DNA of 64,000 nt from Streptomyces sp. SAI-135 (GTDB taxonomy: Bacteria; Actinomycetota; Actinomycetes; Streptomycetales; Streptomycetaceae), in assembly GCF_029893805.1 (NCBI RefSeq), contig NZ_JARXYP010000002.1, positions 6,758,001-6,822,000 on the forward strand. Direction: 5' to 3'. Within the stretch, counting starts at the first letter, position 1. Every line of letters starts with the position of its first letter. Under the pieces are notes generated by a model. That model was not told the DNA's origin and searched no databases. It worked only from the letters and a program-made list of their open reading frames with translations. Position numbers and translations under genes: made by a program. Below are positions 28,859-36,933 of the stretch, piece by piece.

Positions 28859-29726
28859 CGTCCTGCCCGAGGCCCAGGTCGCGCCGACCATGGCAGACCC
28901 CGGCCCCAAGTCCGACCGCGCGCATTCACGCGCGCGTGCCGCCCGCAGACGCCGGATCGTCGTCGGCGCGTCCCGCGTGCTGCTCCTGGTGGCCGTCCTG
29001 GGCCTGTGGGAGGTGCTCTCGCGGGCCGAGGCCATCGATCCCTTCAACTTCTCCATGCCCTCGAAGATCTGGGACCAGATCTGGACCTGGGTGACGCACG
29101 GGACCGCTCTCGGTTCCTTGGGCGAACAGATCTGGTACACGCTCTACGAGGCGCTGCTGGGCTGGGTCGTGGGTGTGGTGGCCGGTGTGGTGTTCGGTAT
29201 TGCGCTGGGGCGGATCACCTTGCTCGCCGACGTCCTTGGTCCATACATCAAGGTGCTCAACTCGATACCGAGGATTGTCCTTGCACCCATCTTCGTGATC
29301 TGGTTCGGACTCGGACCGGCCTCCAAGGTCGCCTCGGCCGTCGTCCTGGTCTTCTTCCCCGTCTTCTTCAACGCCTTCCAGGGCGCCCGCGAGGTCGACC
29401 GCAACCTGGTCGCCAACGCCCGCATCCTCGGCGCGAGCGACCGCAGGGTGACGCTCCAGGTCGTCATCCCCTCCGCGACCTCGTGGATCTTCACCAGCCT
29501 GCACGTCAGCTTCGGCTTCGCCCTCATCGGCGCGATCGTCGGCGAGTACATCGGCGCGACCAAGGGCATCGGCCTGCTCGTCGCCCAGTCGCAGGGCACC
29601 TTCAACGCGGCCGGGGTGTACGCCGCGATGGTCATCCTCGCTGTCGTTGCACTCCTCGCCGAAGGGCTGCTCACCTTCGCAGAGCGCCGCATCTTCCGCT
29701 GGAAGCCGACGAGTTCCGACAGCTGA
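28848..29726 (+). CDS. ABC importer permease (BPD_transp_1, NitT/TauT class)
   Basis: This 292-residue permease has six to seven membrane segments after a ~40-residue charged N-terminus. The EAA-type cytoplasmic loop is visible as ANARILGASDRRVTLQVVIP. The start ATG lies within the end of the ATPase gene, so translation is coupled. A single permease gene implies a homodimeric channel. It works with the ATPase at 28043 and the receptor at 29871. Confidence 0.92.
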   Translation: MSPDVLPEAQVAPTMADPGPKSDRAHSRARAARRRRIVVGASRVLLLVAVLGLWEVLSRAEAIDPFNFSMPSKIWDQIWTWVTHGTALGSLGEQIWYTLYEALLGWVVGVVAGVVFGIALGRITLLADVLGPYIKVLNSIPRIVLAPIFVIWFGLGPASKVASAVVLVFFPVFFNAFQGAREVDRNLVANARILGASDRRVTLQVVIPSATSWIFTSLHVSFGFALIGAIVGEYIGATKGIGLLVAQSQGTFNAAGVYAAMVILAVVALLAEGLLTFAERRIFRWKPTSSDS

Positions 29727-29870
29727 GGCCGGACGGCTGAGGCGGCCCACGACGGCCTCCCCCTCCCGAGCCCCAGCCCTGCCCAGCCACGGCCCCCGCC
29801 AGCCCTGCCAAGCCCAGCCCCCTCCGGCCTGAGCCCTTCCCGCACCGCCCCTCACAAGGACGTGAACTCC

Positions 29871-30944
29871 ATGCGCAAGACCGCCAGATACACCACCCTG
29901 GCCGCCGCCGGCCTGCTCGCCCTCTCCTCGCTCACCGCCTGTGCCAACGACGCCGCCAGCTCGGCATCGGCCGACTCCGGCAGCAAGGGCGACGGCAAGG
30001 GGACCAAGGTCAAGATCATGGTCGGTGGCCTGGACAAGGTCATCTACCTGCCCGCGATGCTGACCCAGCGGCTCGGCTACTTCGACTCCGAGGGACTCGA
30101 CGTCGAGCTGCTCAGCGAGCCCGCAGGCGTCCAGGCCGAGACAGCGCTCGTCTCCGGCCAGGTCCAAGGAGCCGTCGGCTTCTACGACCACACGCTCGAT
30201 CTGCAGGTCAAGGGCAAGGACGTGGAGTCGGTCGTGCAGTTCTCGCACGCGCCCGGCGAGGTGGAGATCGTCTCGAACAAGGCGGCCGGTGACATCACCT
30301 CACCCAAGGACTTCAAGGGCAAGAAGCTCGGCGTCACGGGCCTGGGCTCCTCGACCGACTTCCTCACCAAGTACCTCGCCGTCAAGAACGGCGTGAAGGT
30401 CAGCGACTTCACCCCGGTCGCCGTCGGTGCGGGACCCACCTTCATCTCGGCGCTCCAGCAGGGCGCGATCGACGGCGGCATGACGACCGACCCGACCGTC
30501 GCCACGATCCTGGACAAGAAGGCCGGCAAGATCCTCCTGGACATGCGCACACCCCAGGGCTCGGAAGAGGCACTCGGCGGACCGTATCCGTCGTCAAGCC
30601 TGTACATGCAGACGGACTGGGTCAACGGTCACAAGGACACCGTCCAGAAGTTGGCCAATGCATTCGTCAAGACGCTCAAGTGGATGTCCACCCACAGCGC
30701 CACCCAGATCGCCGACAAGATGCCCGCCGACTACTCGCAGGGCAACAAGCTGCTGTACGCGGTGGCGATCAAGAACACGCTGCCGATGTTCACCAAGGAC
30801 GGCGTGATGCCCGAGAACGGTCCCGAGACCGTCGAGAAGGTCCTCAAGGCGTTCAACCCCAACATCCAGAACGCCGACGTCGACCTCGACAAGACGTACA
30901 CGACCGAGTTCGTCGAGAAGGCCGCCGCGCAGAACGCGGGCTGA
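29871..30944 (+). CDS. ABC importer substrate-binding lipoprotein (NMT1/SsuA-like)
   Basis: This 357-residue receptor has a lipoprotein signal with lipobox LTAC (MRKTARYTTLAAAGLLALSS, then LTAC), a Ser/Asp/Gly-rich linker, and a periplasmic-binding type 2 fold. The features VKIMVGGLDKVIYLPAMLTQ and GYFDSEGLDVELLSEPAG are typical of the NMT1/THI5-like family for nitrate, sulfonates or pyrimidines. The ATG at 29871 is preferred to GTG 29862, which would leave AAGGA only 1 bp away. The ligand cannot be read from sequence. Flanking CitB-type regulators hint at a carboxylate-like or aromatic acid substrate, but this is inference. Confidence 0.9.
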   Translation: MRKTARYTTLAAAGLLALSSLTACANDAASSASADSGSKGDGKGTKVKIMVGGLDKVIYLPAMLTQRLGYFDSEGLDVELLSEPAGVQAETALVSGQVQGAVGFYDHTLDLQVKGKDVESVVQFSHAPGEVEIVSNKAAGDITSPKDFKGKKLGVTGLGSSTDFLTKYLAVKNGVKVSDFTPVAVGAGPTFISALQQGAIDGGMTTDPTVATILDKKAGKILLDMRTPQGSEEALGGPYPSSSLYMQTDWVNGHKDTVQKLANAFVKTLKWMSTHSATQIADKMPADYSQGNKLLYAVAIKNTLPMFTKDGVMPENGPETVEKVLKAFNPNIQNADVDLDKTYTTEFVEKAAAQNAG

Positions 30945-30950
30945 GCCTCC

Positions 30951-31631
30951 TCACGCGCGGGTCGCCCACACGTAACGGTGTTCCGGGCGGCCCGCGTCGC
31001 CGTACTTGAGGGTGAGTCTGGCCCGCCCCGTGCGCTCCAGGAGCTTCAGATAGCGCTGGGCGGTCTGCCGGCTCACCCCCGTCCGGTCGGCGATCTCCTG
31101 CGCCGACAAGGGCCCTTCGGCGTTCATCAGGGACCTGCGCACGAGCTCCACCGTCGTCGGTGAGTGCCCCTTGGGTAGATCGGGCTCCGCAGGCGAGGAG
31201 AGAGCTCCGAAGATGCGGTCGACCTCGGCCTGTTCCGCCTCACCGCCGCCGTCCAGGGTGCGCCGCAGCTCGGCGTAGGCCTCCAGCCTGGCCCTCAGGC
31301 CCGCGAACGCGAACGGCTTGACCAGGTACTGCAGCGCGCCATGGCGCATCGCCGCCTGCACGGTCGTGACGTCCCGCGCCGCCGTCACCATGATCACGTC
31401 GGTCTGGTGGCCGCGCCGGCGCATCTCCTGGACGACCGCCAGGCCCGTCTCGTCGGGCAGATAGTGGTCCATGAGGACCAGGTCGACATGGGGCAGGCTC
31501 TCCAGCTGGTGCAGCGCGTCCGCGGCACTGTGCGCCTCGCCCGCCACGTGGAAGCCGGGCACCTTCTCGACGTAGGCGGCGTTGACGCGCGCCACGCGGG
31601 TGTCGTCGTCCACGACCAGGACCTCGATCAT
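30951..31631 (-). CDS. CitB/DcuR-type response regulator (paralogue 2)
   Basis: This 226-residue regulator has a receiver (MIEVLVVDDDTRVARVNA, Asp in LVLMDHYLPDETG, YLVKPF) and a winged-helix output domain (LSAQEIADRTGVSRQTAQRY). Its ATG overlaps the stop of the sensor kinase gene by ATGA, so the two are cotranslated as a standard pair. It converges with the importer operon, ending 6 bp after the lipoprotein stop. It is a clear paralogue of 27189-27881 on the far side of the operon. Confidence 0.94.
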   Translation of the reverse strand: MIEVLVVDDDTRVARVNAAYVEKVPGFHVAGEAHSAADALHQLESLPHVDLVLMDHYLPDETGLAVVQEMRRRGHQTDVIMVTAARDVTTVQAAMRHGALQYLVKPFAFAGLRARLEAYAELRRTLDGGGEAEQAEVDRIFGALSSPAEPDLPKGHSPTTVELVRRSLMNAEGPLSAQEIADRTGVSRQTAQRYLKLLERTGRARLTLKYGDAGRPEHRYVWATRA

Positions 31632-33304
31632 CACGACTCCTCCTCGGTGGCCGCCTGCGGGGCGGTCGATGCGGTGAGCGCCGGTTGCGGTTCCGCCAGT
31701 GCGTCGGGCAGGACGACGGTGAACTCCGCGCCCCCGCCACCGGCCTCGCCGACCGTCGCACTGCCCCCCTGGCGTTCGGCGAGCTTGCGTACCAGGGACA
31801 GTCCGAGGCCGCGCCCGCGGTGCGCGGGGGGCTCCTTGGTGGACCAGCCCTCGGTGAAGACCAGTTCCCGCTGCTCCGCCGGGATTCCGGGCCCGGTGTC
31901 GCGCACTCTGAGGACGGCGGTACGGCCCTCTGTGCGCAGTTCGACCTCCACGCGCGCGTGCGGTGCGCCGGCGACGGCGTCCAGGGCGTTGTCCACGAGG
32001 TTGCCGACGATCGTGACCAGGCCACTCGGATCGACCAGCCGGTCCGGCAGCCGGGTCCCGTCGGAGACCCACAGGGCCACCCCGCGCTCGGCGGCGACGG
32101 TCGCCTTGCCCACCAGGAGCGCGGCGAGCAGCGGGTCCTCGATCTTCTCGGTCACCTGCTCCGCGGTGGCCCGGTGGTCGCCGACCACCTCTCCCACGAA
32201 CTCCACGGCGTCGTCGTACATCTCCAGCTCCAGCAGCCCCAGGAGCGTGTGCATACGGTTGGCGTGCTCGTGGTCCTGGGCGCGCAGCGCGTCGATGAGA
32301 CCGTGGGTCGAGTCGAGCTCCCGGCCGAGCTGCTCCAGCTCGGTGCGGTCGCGCAGGGTGGCGACGGCACCGTCGTCGTCGGTGGGCATGCGGTTGGCGA
32401 CCAGCACCCGCTGTCCCCGCACGGTGACCAGGTCGGTGCCCGTCACCCGTCCGGCCAGGACGTCGGCCGTACGGCCGTCCCCGAGCGCCTCGTCCGGGGA
32501 GCGCCCGACGGCCTCGTCGCCGATGCCCAGCAGACGTCTGGCCTCGTCGTTGAGCAGGCGGATCCGGCCGGCGCGGTCCAGTGCGACGACGCCTTCCCGG
32601 ATGCCGTGCAGCATGGCCTCGCGCTCGGACAGGAGTGCGGAGATGTCCGAGAAGGCCAGGTCACGGGTCTGTCGCTGGACTCTCCGGGAGATGAGCCAGG
32701 CTGCCAGCGCGCCGACGGCGAGGGCTCCGCCGGCGTAGGCGAACAGTCCCGGGATCGCGTGGATCAGCCGGGCGCGCACGCTGTCGTAGGCGATGCCGAC
32801 GGAGACGGCTCCGACGATCTTGTGCTCGCTGTCGTACAGCGGCACCTTGCCACGGGCCGTGCGCCCCAGGGTGCCGCTGTCGATCTGCATGATCTCCTTG
32901 CCGGCCAGGGCCTGGCCCGGGTCGGTCGAGACGATCCTGCCCACCTCGCTGCGCGTGGGATGCGACCAGCGGACGCCTCGCCAGTCCATCACCACGACGT
33001 ACTCGGCCCCGGTCGCCCTGCGGATCCTCTCAGCCTCCCGCTGCACCGGGCCGTCGGGCAGCGGCGGCGTGTCCTTGACCTGCTCGGCGATCTGCGACTC
33101 CGCGGCGGTGGTCTGGGCGATGGCCAGCGCCCGGCGCATCGCCTGGTCGTCCAGCTGGTTGCTCAAGGGCGCGAGGAACAGTCCGGTCGCGAGCACCGCC
33201 ACTCCCGCGGCGATCGCCAACTGCATCAGAAGCACCTGCGAGAACACCCTGCGAGGCAGGCCGAGGCGCAGGCGGCGGGTGGGGGCAGTGCGGCTCATAC
33301 CCAT
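31631..33304 (-). CDS. CitA/DcuS-type sensor histidine kinase
   Basis: This 557-residue kinase has two membrane segments (about residues 20-46 and 188-215) enclosing an extracytoplasmic PAS-like sensor of the CitA/DcuS class (GAEYVVVMDWRGVRWSHP, VPLYDSEHKIVGAVSVGIAY). A cytoplasmic PAS domain, a dimerisation helix with histidine in QDHEHANRMHTLLGLLELE and a HATPase domain follow. Such sensors bind citrate, fumarate, malate or related carboxylates. The partner is the coupled regulator at 30951. ATG 33304 or the in-frame ATG 33298 could be used. Confidence 0.93.
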   Translation of the reverse strand: MGMSRTAPTRRLRLGLPRRVFSQVLLMQLAIAAGVAVLATGLFLAPLSNQLDDQAMRRALAIAQTTAAESQIAEQVKDTPPLPDGPVQREAERIRRATGAEYVVVMDWRGVRWSHPTRSEVGRIVSTDPGQALAGKEIMQIDSGTLGRTARGKVPLYDSEHKIVGAVSVGIAYDSVRARLIHAIPGLFAYAGGALAVGALAAWLISRRVQRQTRDLAFSDISALLSEREAMLHGIREGVVALDRAGRIRLLNDEARRLLGIGDEAVGRSPDEALGDGRTADVLAGRVTGTDLVTVRGQRVLVANRMPTDDDGAVATLRDRTELEQLGRELDSTHGLIDALRAQDHEHANRMHTLLGLLELEMYDDAVEFVGEVVGDHRATAEQVTEKIEDPLLAALLVGKATVAAERGVALWVSDGTRLPDRLVDPSGLVTIVGNLVDNALDAVAGAPHARVEVELRTEGRTAVLRVRDTGPGIPAEQRELVFTEGWSTKEPPAHRGRGLGLSLVRKLAERQGGSATVGEAGGGGAEFTVVLPDALAEPQPALTASTAPQAATEEES

Positions 33305-33388
33305 GACGGTACGGGGAGGCGACGGATCCGCCGCAGGGGGTGTGGCATGGATCTCTTGATCAATGAGTTGACGGGGCCGTGGGCCCGG

Positions 33389-34333
33389 TCAACTCGCGAG
33401 TGCTGCCGACGGCCGCACCTCGTGCATCGCCACCACGTCCATGCGCGCGGGCGAGCCGAGCGCGGACGCCCCGCAGCTCTCCGGACGGGGCGGCAGGGCG
33501 GCGGTCTGCGCCACCAGGACGCGCCAGTGACGGCCGTCGGCGTGCGCGACGGTCACCTCCCAGTGCGGGGCCGCGCCGTCGGTGCGTACGACGGTCAGGG
33601 CCTCGGCCGCGTATTCGCGCACCGCCGTGCGGACGGCCAGCTCGGCCGCCTGGCCGGGGCGCTCCCAGGCGGAACCGCCACGGCACCCCTCGACCACGAT
33701 CCGGCCCTCCTGGACGCTGTGCAGGACTTGCTTGACGGCATGGGCCTCGGCGCGTCCGTAGGCGTAGCCGTACGGCAGGACGAGCAGCGTCGGGGAGAAG
33801 CGGTGACCACCCAGATGGGTGACCTCCCAGGCGCCCTCGACGCCCGAGGCGGCCAGTTCCGCGGCGAGCGGCCGGCCGAGGAGGGCGCAACAGCGGTCCC
33901 GTTTGCCGTTGGTGCAGACGAGCGCGAGCGGATCGCCGGTGTGGGGGCGCCCACCGAGTGCTGCGCCGAAGCTGCTGTGGTCGCCCTTGCCGAGGGCGGC
34001 GAAATCCAGGTCGAGCAGGTCCCGCGGATCGCGGGTCGTCGCACTGTGCAGCCACACGTGACCGGGCACGGTGTGGGCGGCGTACACCTGCCGGGTGGTG
34101 GGTGTGCCGCTGTCGGCGTGCCTCCCGGGGCGGCGGATGAGCGCGACGCGTACGCCGGTGTCCTTCGCCGCGGCTTCCAGGGCACGGCCCAGCGCGGGGT
34201 CCAGGTGGCTCGAAGTGAGCGCCTTGGCGCCCCAGGGACCGGGCTGTTCCAACAGCAGCCAGGTCCTTGCGGTGGCCGCGGTTCCGGAAACGGGCTCGTC
34301 GAGGTCGTGCGAGACCGTTGAGCAGGTACTCAC
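33389..34333 (-). CDS. Sucrase/ferredoxin-like (Apd1-type) thioredoxin-fold ferredoxin
   Basis: This 314-residue protein carries the family pattern CTNGKRDRCCALLGRPLA (Cys140, Cys148, Cys149) and THLGGHRFSPT (His173, His177). In yeast Apd1 the Cys pair and the H-x3-H motif bind a [2Fe-2S] cluster with two histidine ligands; the same residues are present here. It is probably a cytoplasmic redox protein. GTG 34333 starts the frame; there is no strong Shine-Dalgarno. A DmdR-type iron box at 34334-34352 abuts the start codon, so expression should rise under iron starvation. The electron partners are unknown; siderophore or haem handling is plausible. Confidence 0.88.
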   Translation of the reverse strand: MSTCSTVSHDLDEPVSGTAATARTWLLLEQPGPWGAKALTSSHLDPALGRALEAAAKDTGVRVALIRRPGRHADSGTPTTRQVYAAHTVPGHVWLHSATTRDPRDLLDLDFAALGKGDHSSFGAALGGRPHTGDPLALVCTNGKRDRCCALLGRPLAAELAASGVEGAWEVTHLGGHRFSPTLLVLPYGYAYGRAEAHAVKQVLHSVQEGRIVVEGCRGGSAWERPGQAAELAVRTAVREYAAEALTVVRTDGAAPHWEVTVAHADGRHWRVLVAQTAALPPRPESCGASALGSPARMDVVAMHEVRPSAALAS

Positions 34334-34352
34334 AGAGGTGAGCCTAACCTGA
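34334..34352 (-). promoter_or_regulatory. Iron box (DmdR/DtxR-type operator)
   Basis: Read on the minus strand the 19 bases are TCAGGTTAGGCTCACCTCT, matching 16 of 19 positions of the streptomycete iron box TTAGGTTAGGCTCACCTAA. The site touches the GTG at 34333, so bound DmdR would block transcription initiation directly. Confidence 0.85.
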
Positions 34353-34385
34353 CTTGCGGCACGGTGACTTCCGGCCGCGCCTCTT

Positions 34386-35648
34386 TCAGTGCTCCGGCAG
34401 TGGTTGCGGCGGCTTCGGGCCCGCATAGATGCCGCTCGGGCGCATGCGCAGCGGGCGTTCGCCGTACTCCTCCAGCGCGTGGGCGATCCAGCCCGCCGTA
34501 CGGGCCACGGCGAAGATCGTCTCTCCGGCCGTGGCCGGCATTCCCGAGGAGGCGGTGAGCACGGCGAGGGCCAGGTCCACGTTGGCGTGCAGAGGGGTGT
34601 GGCGAGCGGTGGTGGCCACGATGTCCCGGGCCGCGAGGAGGGCGGGCTCGGCGCGCGGGATCTCCTCCAGGAGGGCGAACAGGGCACGCGCGCGTGGGTC
34701 CTCGCCCGGATAGAGCCGGTGACCGAGGCCCGGGATGCGGCGACCGGCCCGCAGCTCCTCCGCGATCACGGGGGCCGCGTCGCCCCGGTCGAGCACGTCG
34801 AGCAGCAGTTTGTGGGCGAGCCCGCTGGCCGCGCCGTGCAACGGGCCTTCAAGGACGCCGAGTCCGGCGGAGACGGCCGCGTAGGCGTGGGCGCGGGCCG
34901 ACGCGGCCACGCGGACCGCGAGGGTCGAGGCGGCGAGGTCGTGGTCGACGAGAAGGCCGAGGGCGGTGTCCAGGGCGCGCAGGTACGCCTCGTCGGGCTT
35001 GCGTCCGCTGAGCCGTGTCCACAGGCGGGGTGCCAGCCGGACGTCGTCACGGCGCCGGTCGTGGAGCACGGGCGGCAGGGCGGCGACGAGCGTGGGAATG
35101 AGGGTGCGTGCGGTGCCGAGCACGGCCTCCTCGGAGAGGTCGAAACGCACCGGGTCGGCCGCCGCGGCGGCGATCGCGGCGACGCGCAGCCGGTCGGTGG
35201 GGCCGGTGTGCTCGGGCAGCGCGTCCACCGCGCGGCGGGCCGTGTCGACCGTGGCGTCGGGGGCGCTGAAGGTCACGCCGGGCTGCATGTGCCCGGTCCA
35301 GAGCCACTCCGCGATCTCTTCGTAGGAGTGGCGTGCGGCGAGTTCGGTCGCGTCGACGCCCCGGAAGTAGTAGCGGTCCCGGTCGATGAACGTGATGCGG
35401 GTCCGTACGGACAGGTCGCCGCCGGAACCCGGACTCCCGCCGCTCTCCCGGCGGTTGCGCCGGGCGAGGGTCTCCACCTCCTTGGCGTCGAAGGTGCTGC
35501 CCCGGCCGCCGGGGACGCGTCGGCTGCTGAGCTGGCCGCGGCTCACGTAGGCGTAGACGGTCTCGGGCTTCACGCCCAGCAGTTCGGCGGCTTCCTTGGT
35601 GCTGAGCCGGTGTTCCGAGGGACCGGGGAGGGGGTCTTGATCGCGCAT
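34386..35648 (-). CDS. Citrate synthase with N-terminal helix-turn-helix domain
   Basis: This 420-residue protein has a MerR/excisionase-type DNA-binding segment at residues 13-65 (LSTKEAAELLGVKPETVYAY, then VSRGQLSSRRV) followed by a full citrate synthase fold. The catalytic positions are kept: His in GPLHGAASG, His in GLGHRLYPGEDPRARAL and Asp358 in HANVDLALAV. It condenses oxaloacetate with acetyl-CoA or propionyl-CoA, if active. The DNA-binding part suggests that it also controls transcription, most simply of itself and the divergent synthase, whose shared 112-bp region is rich in TTGAT/ATCAA repeats. Confidence 0.9.
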   Translation of the reverse strand: MRDQDPLPGPSEHRLSTKEAAELLGVKPETVYAYVSRGQLSSRRVPGGRGSTFDAKEVETLARRNRRESGGSPGSGGDLSVRTRITFIDRDRYYFRGVDATELAARHSYEEIAEWLWTGHMQPGVTFSAPDATVDTARRAVDALPEHTGPTDRLRVAAIAAAAADPVRFDLSEEAVLGTARTLIPTLVAALPPVLHDRRRDDVRLAPRLWTRLSGRKPDEAYLRALDTALGLLVDHDLAASTLAVRVAASARAHAYAAVSAGLGVLEGPLHGAASGLAHKLLLDVLDRGDAAPVIAEELRAGRRIPGLGHRLYPGEDPRARALFALLEEIPRAEPALLAARDIVATTARHTPLHANVDLALAVLTASSGMPATAGETIFAVARTAGWIAHALEEYGERPLRMRPSGIYAGPKPPQPLPEH

Positions 35649-35676
35649 AAGAGGTCACCGTATCCGCAGCCGGGTA

Positions 35677-35727
35677 GGTTGATTAGTATGTATTGATCCA
35701 ATCAACATTGACAGGCGTTGAGTCAAC
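35677..35727. promoter_or_regulatory. Cluster of TTGA/TCAA inverted repeats between the citrate synthase genes
   Basis: TTGAT (35693-35697) and ATCAA (35701-35705) form a perfect repeat with spacer CCA. GTTGA (35717-35721) and TCAAC (35723-35727) form another around one G. GTTGATT (35678-35684) also pairs with AATCAAC (35700-35706). The cluster lies in the shared promoter region and is strikingly AT-rich for this genome. Confidence 0.7.
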
Positions 35728-35760
35728 CATGGACAGTCGAATCAAGTCCAGGGAGGAATC

Positions 35761-36924
35761 ATGTCGGTCAACAGGTCCGCAACCACACTCGTCGACGTAC
35801 CGCGCGGACTCGCAGGAGTCGTCGTCACGGACACCGAGGTCGGGGACGTCCGGGGGCGCGAGGGGTTCTATCACTACCGCCAGTACTCGGCCGTCGAGCT
35901 CGCGCAGGCCCGCGGATTCGAGGACGTCTGGCATCTCCTGGTTCATGGTGAGCTGCCGGACGCCGGACAGGCCGTGGCCTTCCGCGCCGAAACCGCGGCG
36001 TTGCGGCGGCTGCCGGACGCGGTGCGGGCGGCACTGCCGGCGATCGCGGCGGCGAGCGGGGGTTCGGGGCCGCTGGCCGGGATGCGCACCGCGTTGTCGC
36101 TGCTCGGAGCGGCGAAGGGGTTCCGGCCGGTGTACGACGTCGACCCGGACGAGCGGCGCCGGGACACGCTCGTGGCGACCGCGGCGGTGCCGACGCTGCT
36201 CACCGCGTTGCACCGGCTCGGCAAGGGGCTCGAGCCGGTGGAGCCGCGGGAGGATCTCTCGTATGCGGCGAACTACCTCTACATGCTGACGGGTTCGGAG
36301 CCGGAGCCGCAGCGGGCCCGGGCGGTCGAGCAGTACTTGATCTCAACCATTGATCACGGCTTCAACGCATCAACCTTTACGGCGCGGGTCATCGCGTCGA
36401 CGGGAGCGGATGTGGTGGCGTGTCTGGTGGGCGCGGTGGGCGCGCTGTCCGGACCGTTGCACGGCGGTGCGCCGAGCAGGGCGTTGGACACCCTGGACGC
36501 GATCGGCACGCCCGACCGTATCGGTCCCTGGATCCGTGAGCGGGTACTGGCCGGTGAACGGATCATGGGCTTCGGCCATGCCGTCTACCGCACCGAGGAC
36601 CCGCGTTCCCGGATGCTCAGGGAGGTCGCCCAGCGGTTCGGCGGACCCCGGGTGGCCTTCGCCGTCGAGGTGGAACGCCAGGTGGAGGCGATCCTGGCCG
36701 AGCTGAAACCGGGGCGGGAGCTGCACACCAACGTCGAGTTCTACGCGGGCGTGGTCATGGAGCTGTGCGGGCTGCCCCGCGAGATGTTCACGCCTACGTT
36801 CGCGGCGGCTCGGGTGGTCGGCTGGAGCGCGAACATCCTTGAGCAGGCGGCGGACTCGAAGATCATTCGGCCGGTGGCGCGGTATGTGGGGCCGGGGGCG
36901 CCGGTGGCGGTGCCGGTGGGGTGA
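35761..36924 (+). CDS. Citrate synthase / 2-methylcitrate synthase
   Basis: This 387-residue enzyme belongs to the citrate synthase superfamily, with LSGPLHGGAPSRALD and GFGHAVYRTEDPRSRML holding the two active-site histidines. The usual catalytic aspartate (NVDFY in most members) is Glu326 here (HTNVEFYAG). It starts at ATG 35761 after GGGAGG. It is divergent from the HTH-fused synthase. It would feed acetyl- or propionyl-CoA into the TCA or methylcitrate route. The substrate choice is not visible, and the Asp-to-Glu change may alter it. Confidence 0.92.
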   Translation: MSVNRSATTLVDVPRGLAGVVVTDTEVGDVRGREGFYHYRQYSAVELAQARGFEDVWHLLVHGELPDAGQAVAFRAETAALRRLPDAVRAALPAIAAASGGSGPLAGMRTALSLLGAAKGFRPVYDVDPDERRRDTLVATAAVPTLLTALHRLGKGLEPVEPREDLSYAANYLYMLTGSEPEPQRARAVEQYLISTIDHGFNASTFTARVIASTGADVVACLVGAVGALSGPLHGGAPSRALDTLDAIGTPDRIGPWIRERVLAGERIMGFGHAVYRTEDPRSRMLREVAQRFGGPRVAFAVEVERQVEAILAELKPGRELHTNVEFYAGVVMELCGLPREMFTPTFAAARVVGWSANILEQAADSKIIRPVARYVGPGAPVAVPVG

Positions 36925-36933
36925 CGCACCTTG

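Noticed and set aside
31685..34321. An 878-codon plus-strand frame opposite the sensor kinase and ferredoxin genes
   Set aside because: Low-information shadow sequence; the minus strand has two well-supported genes here.
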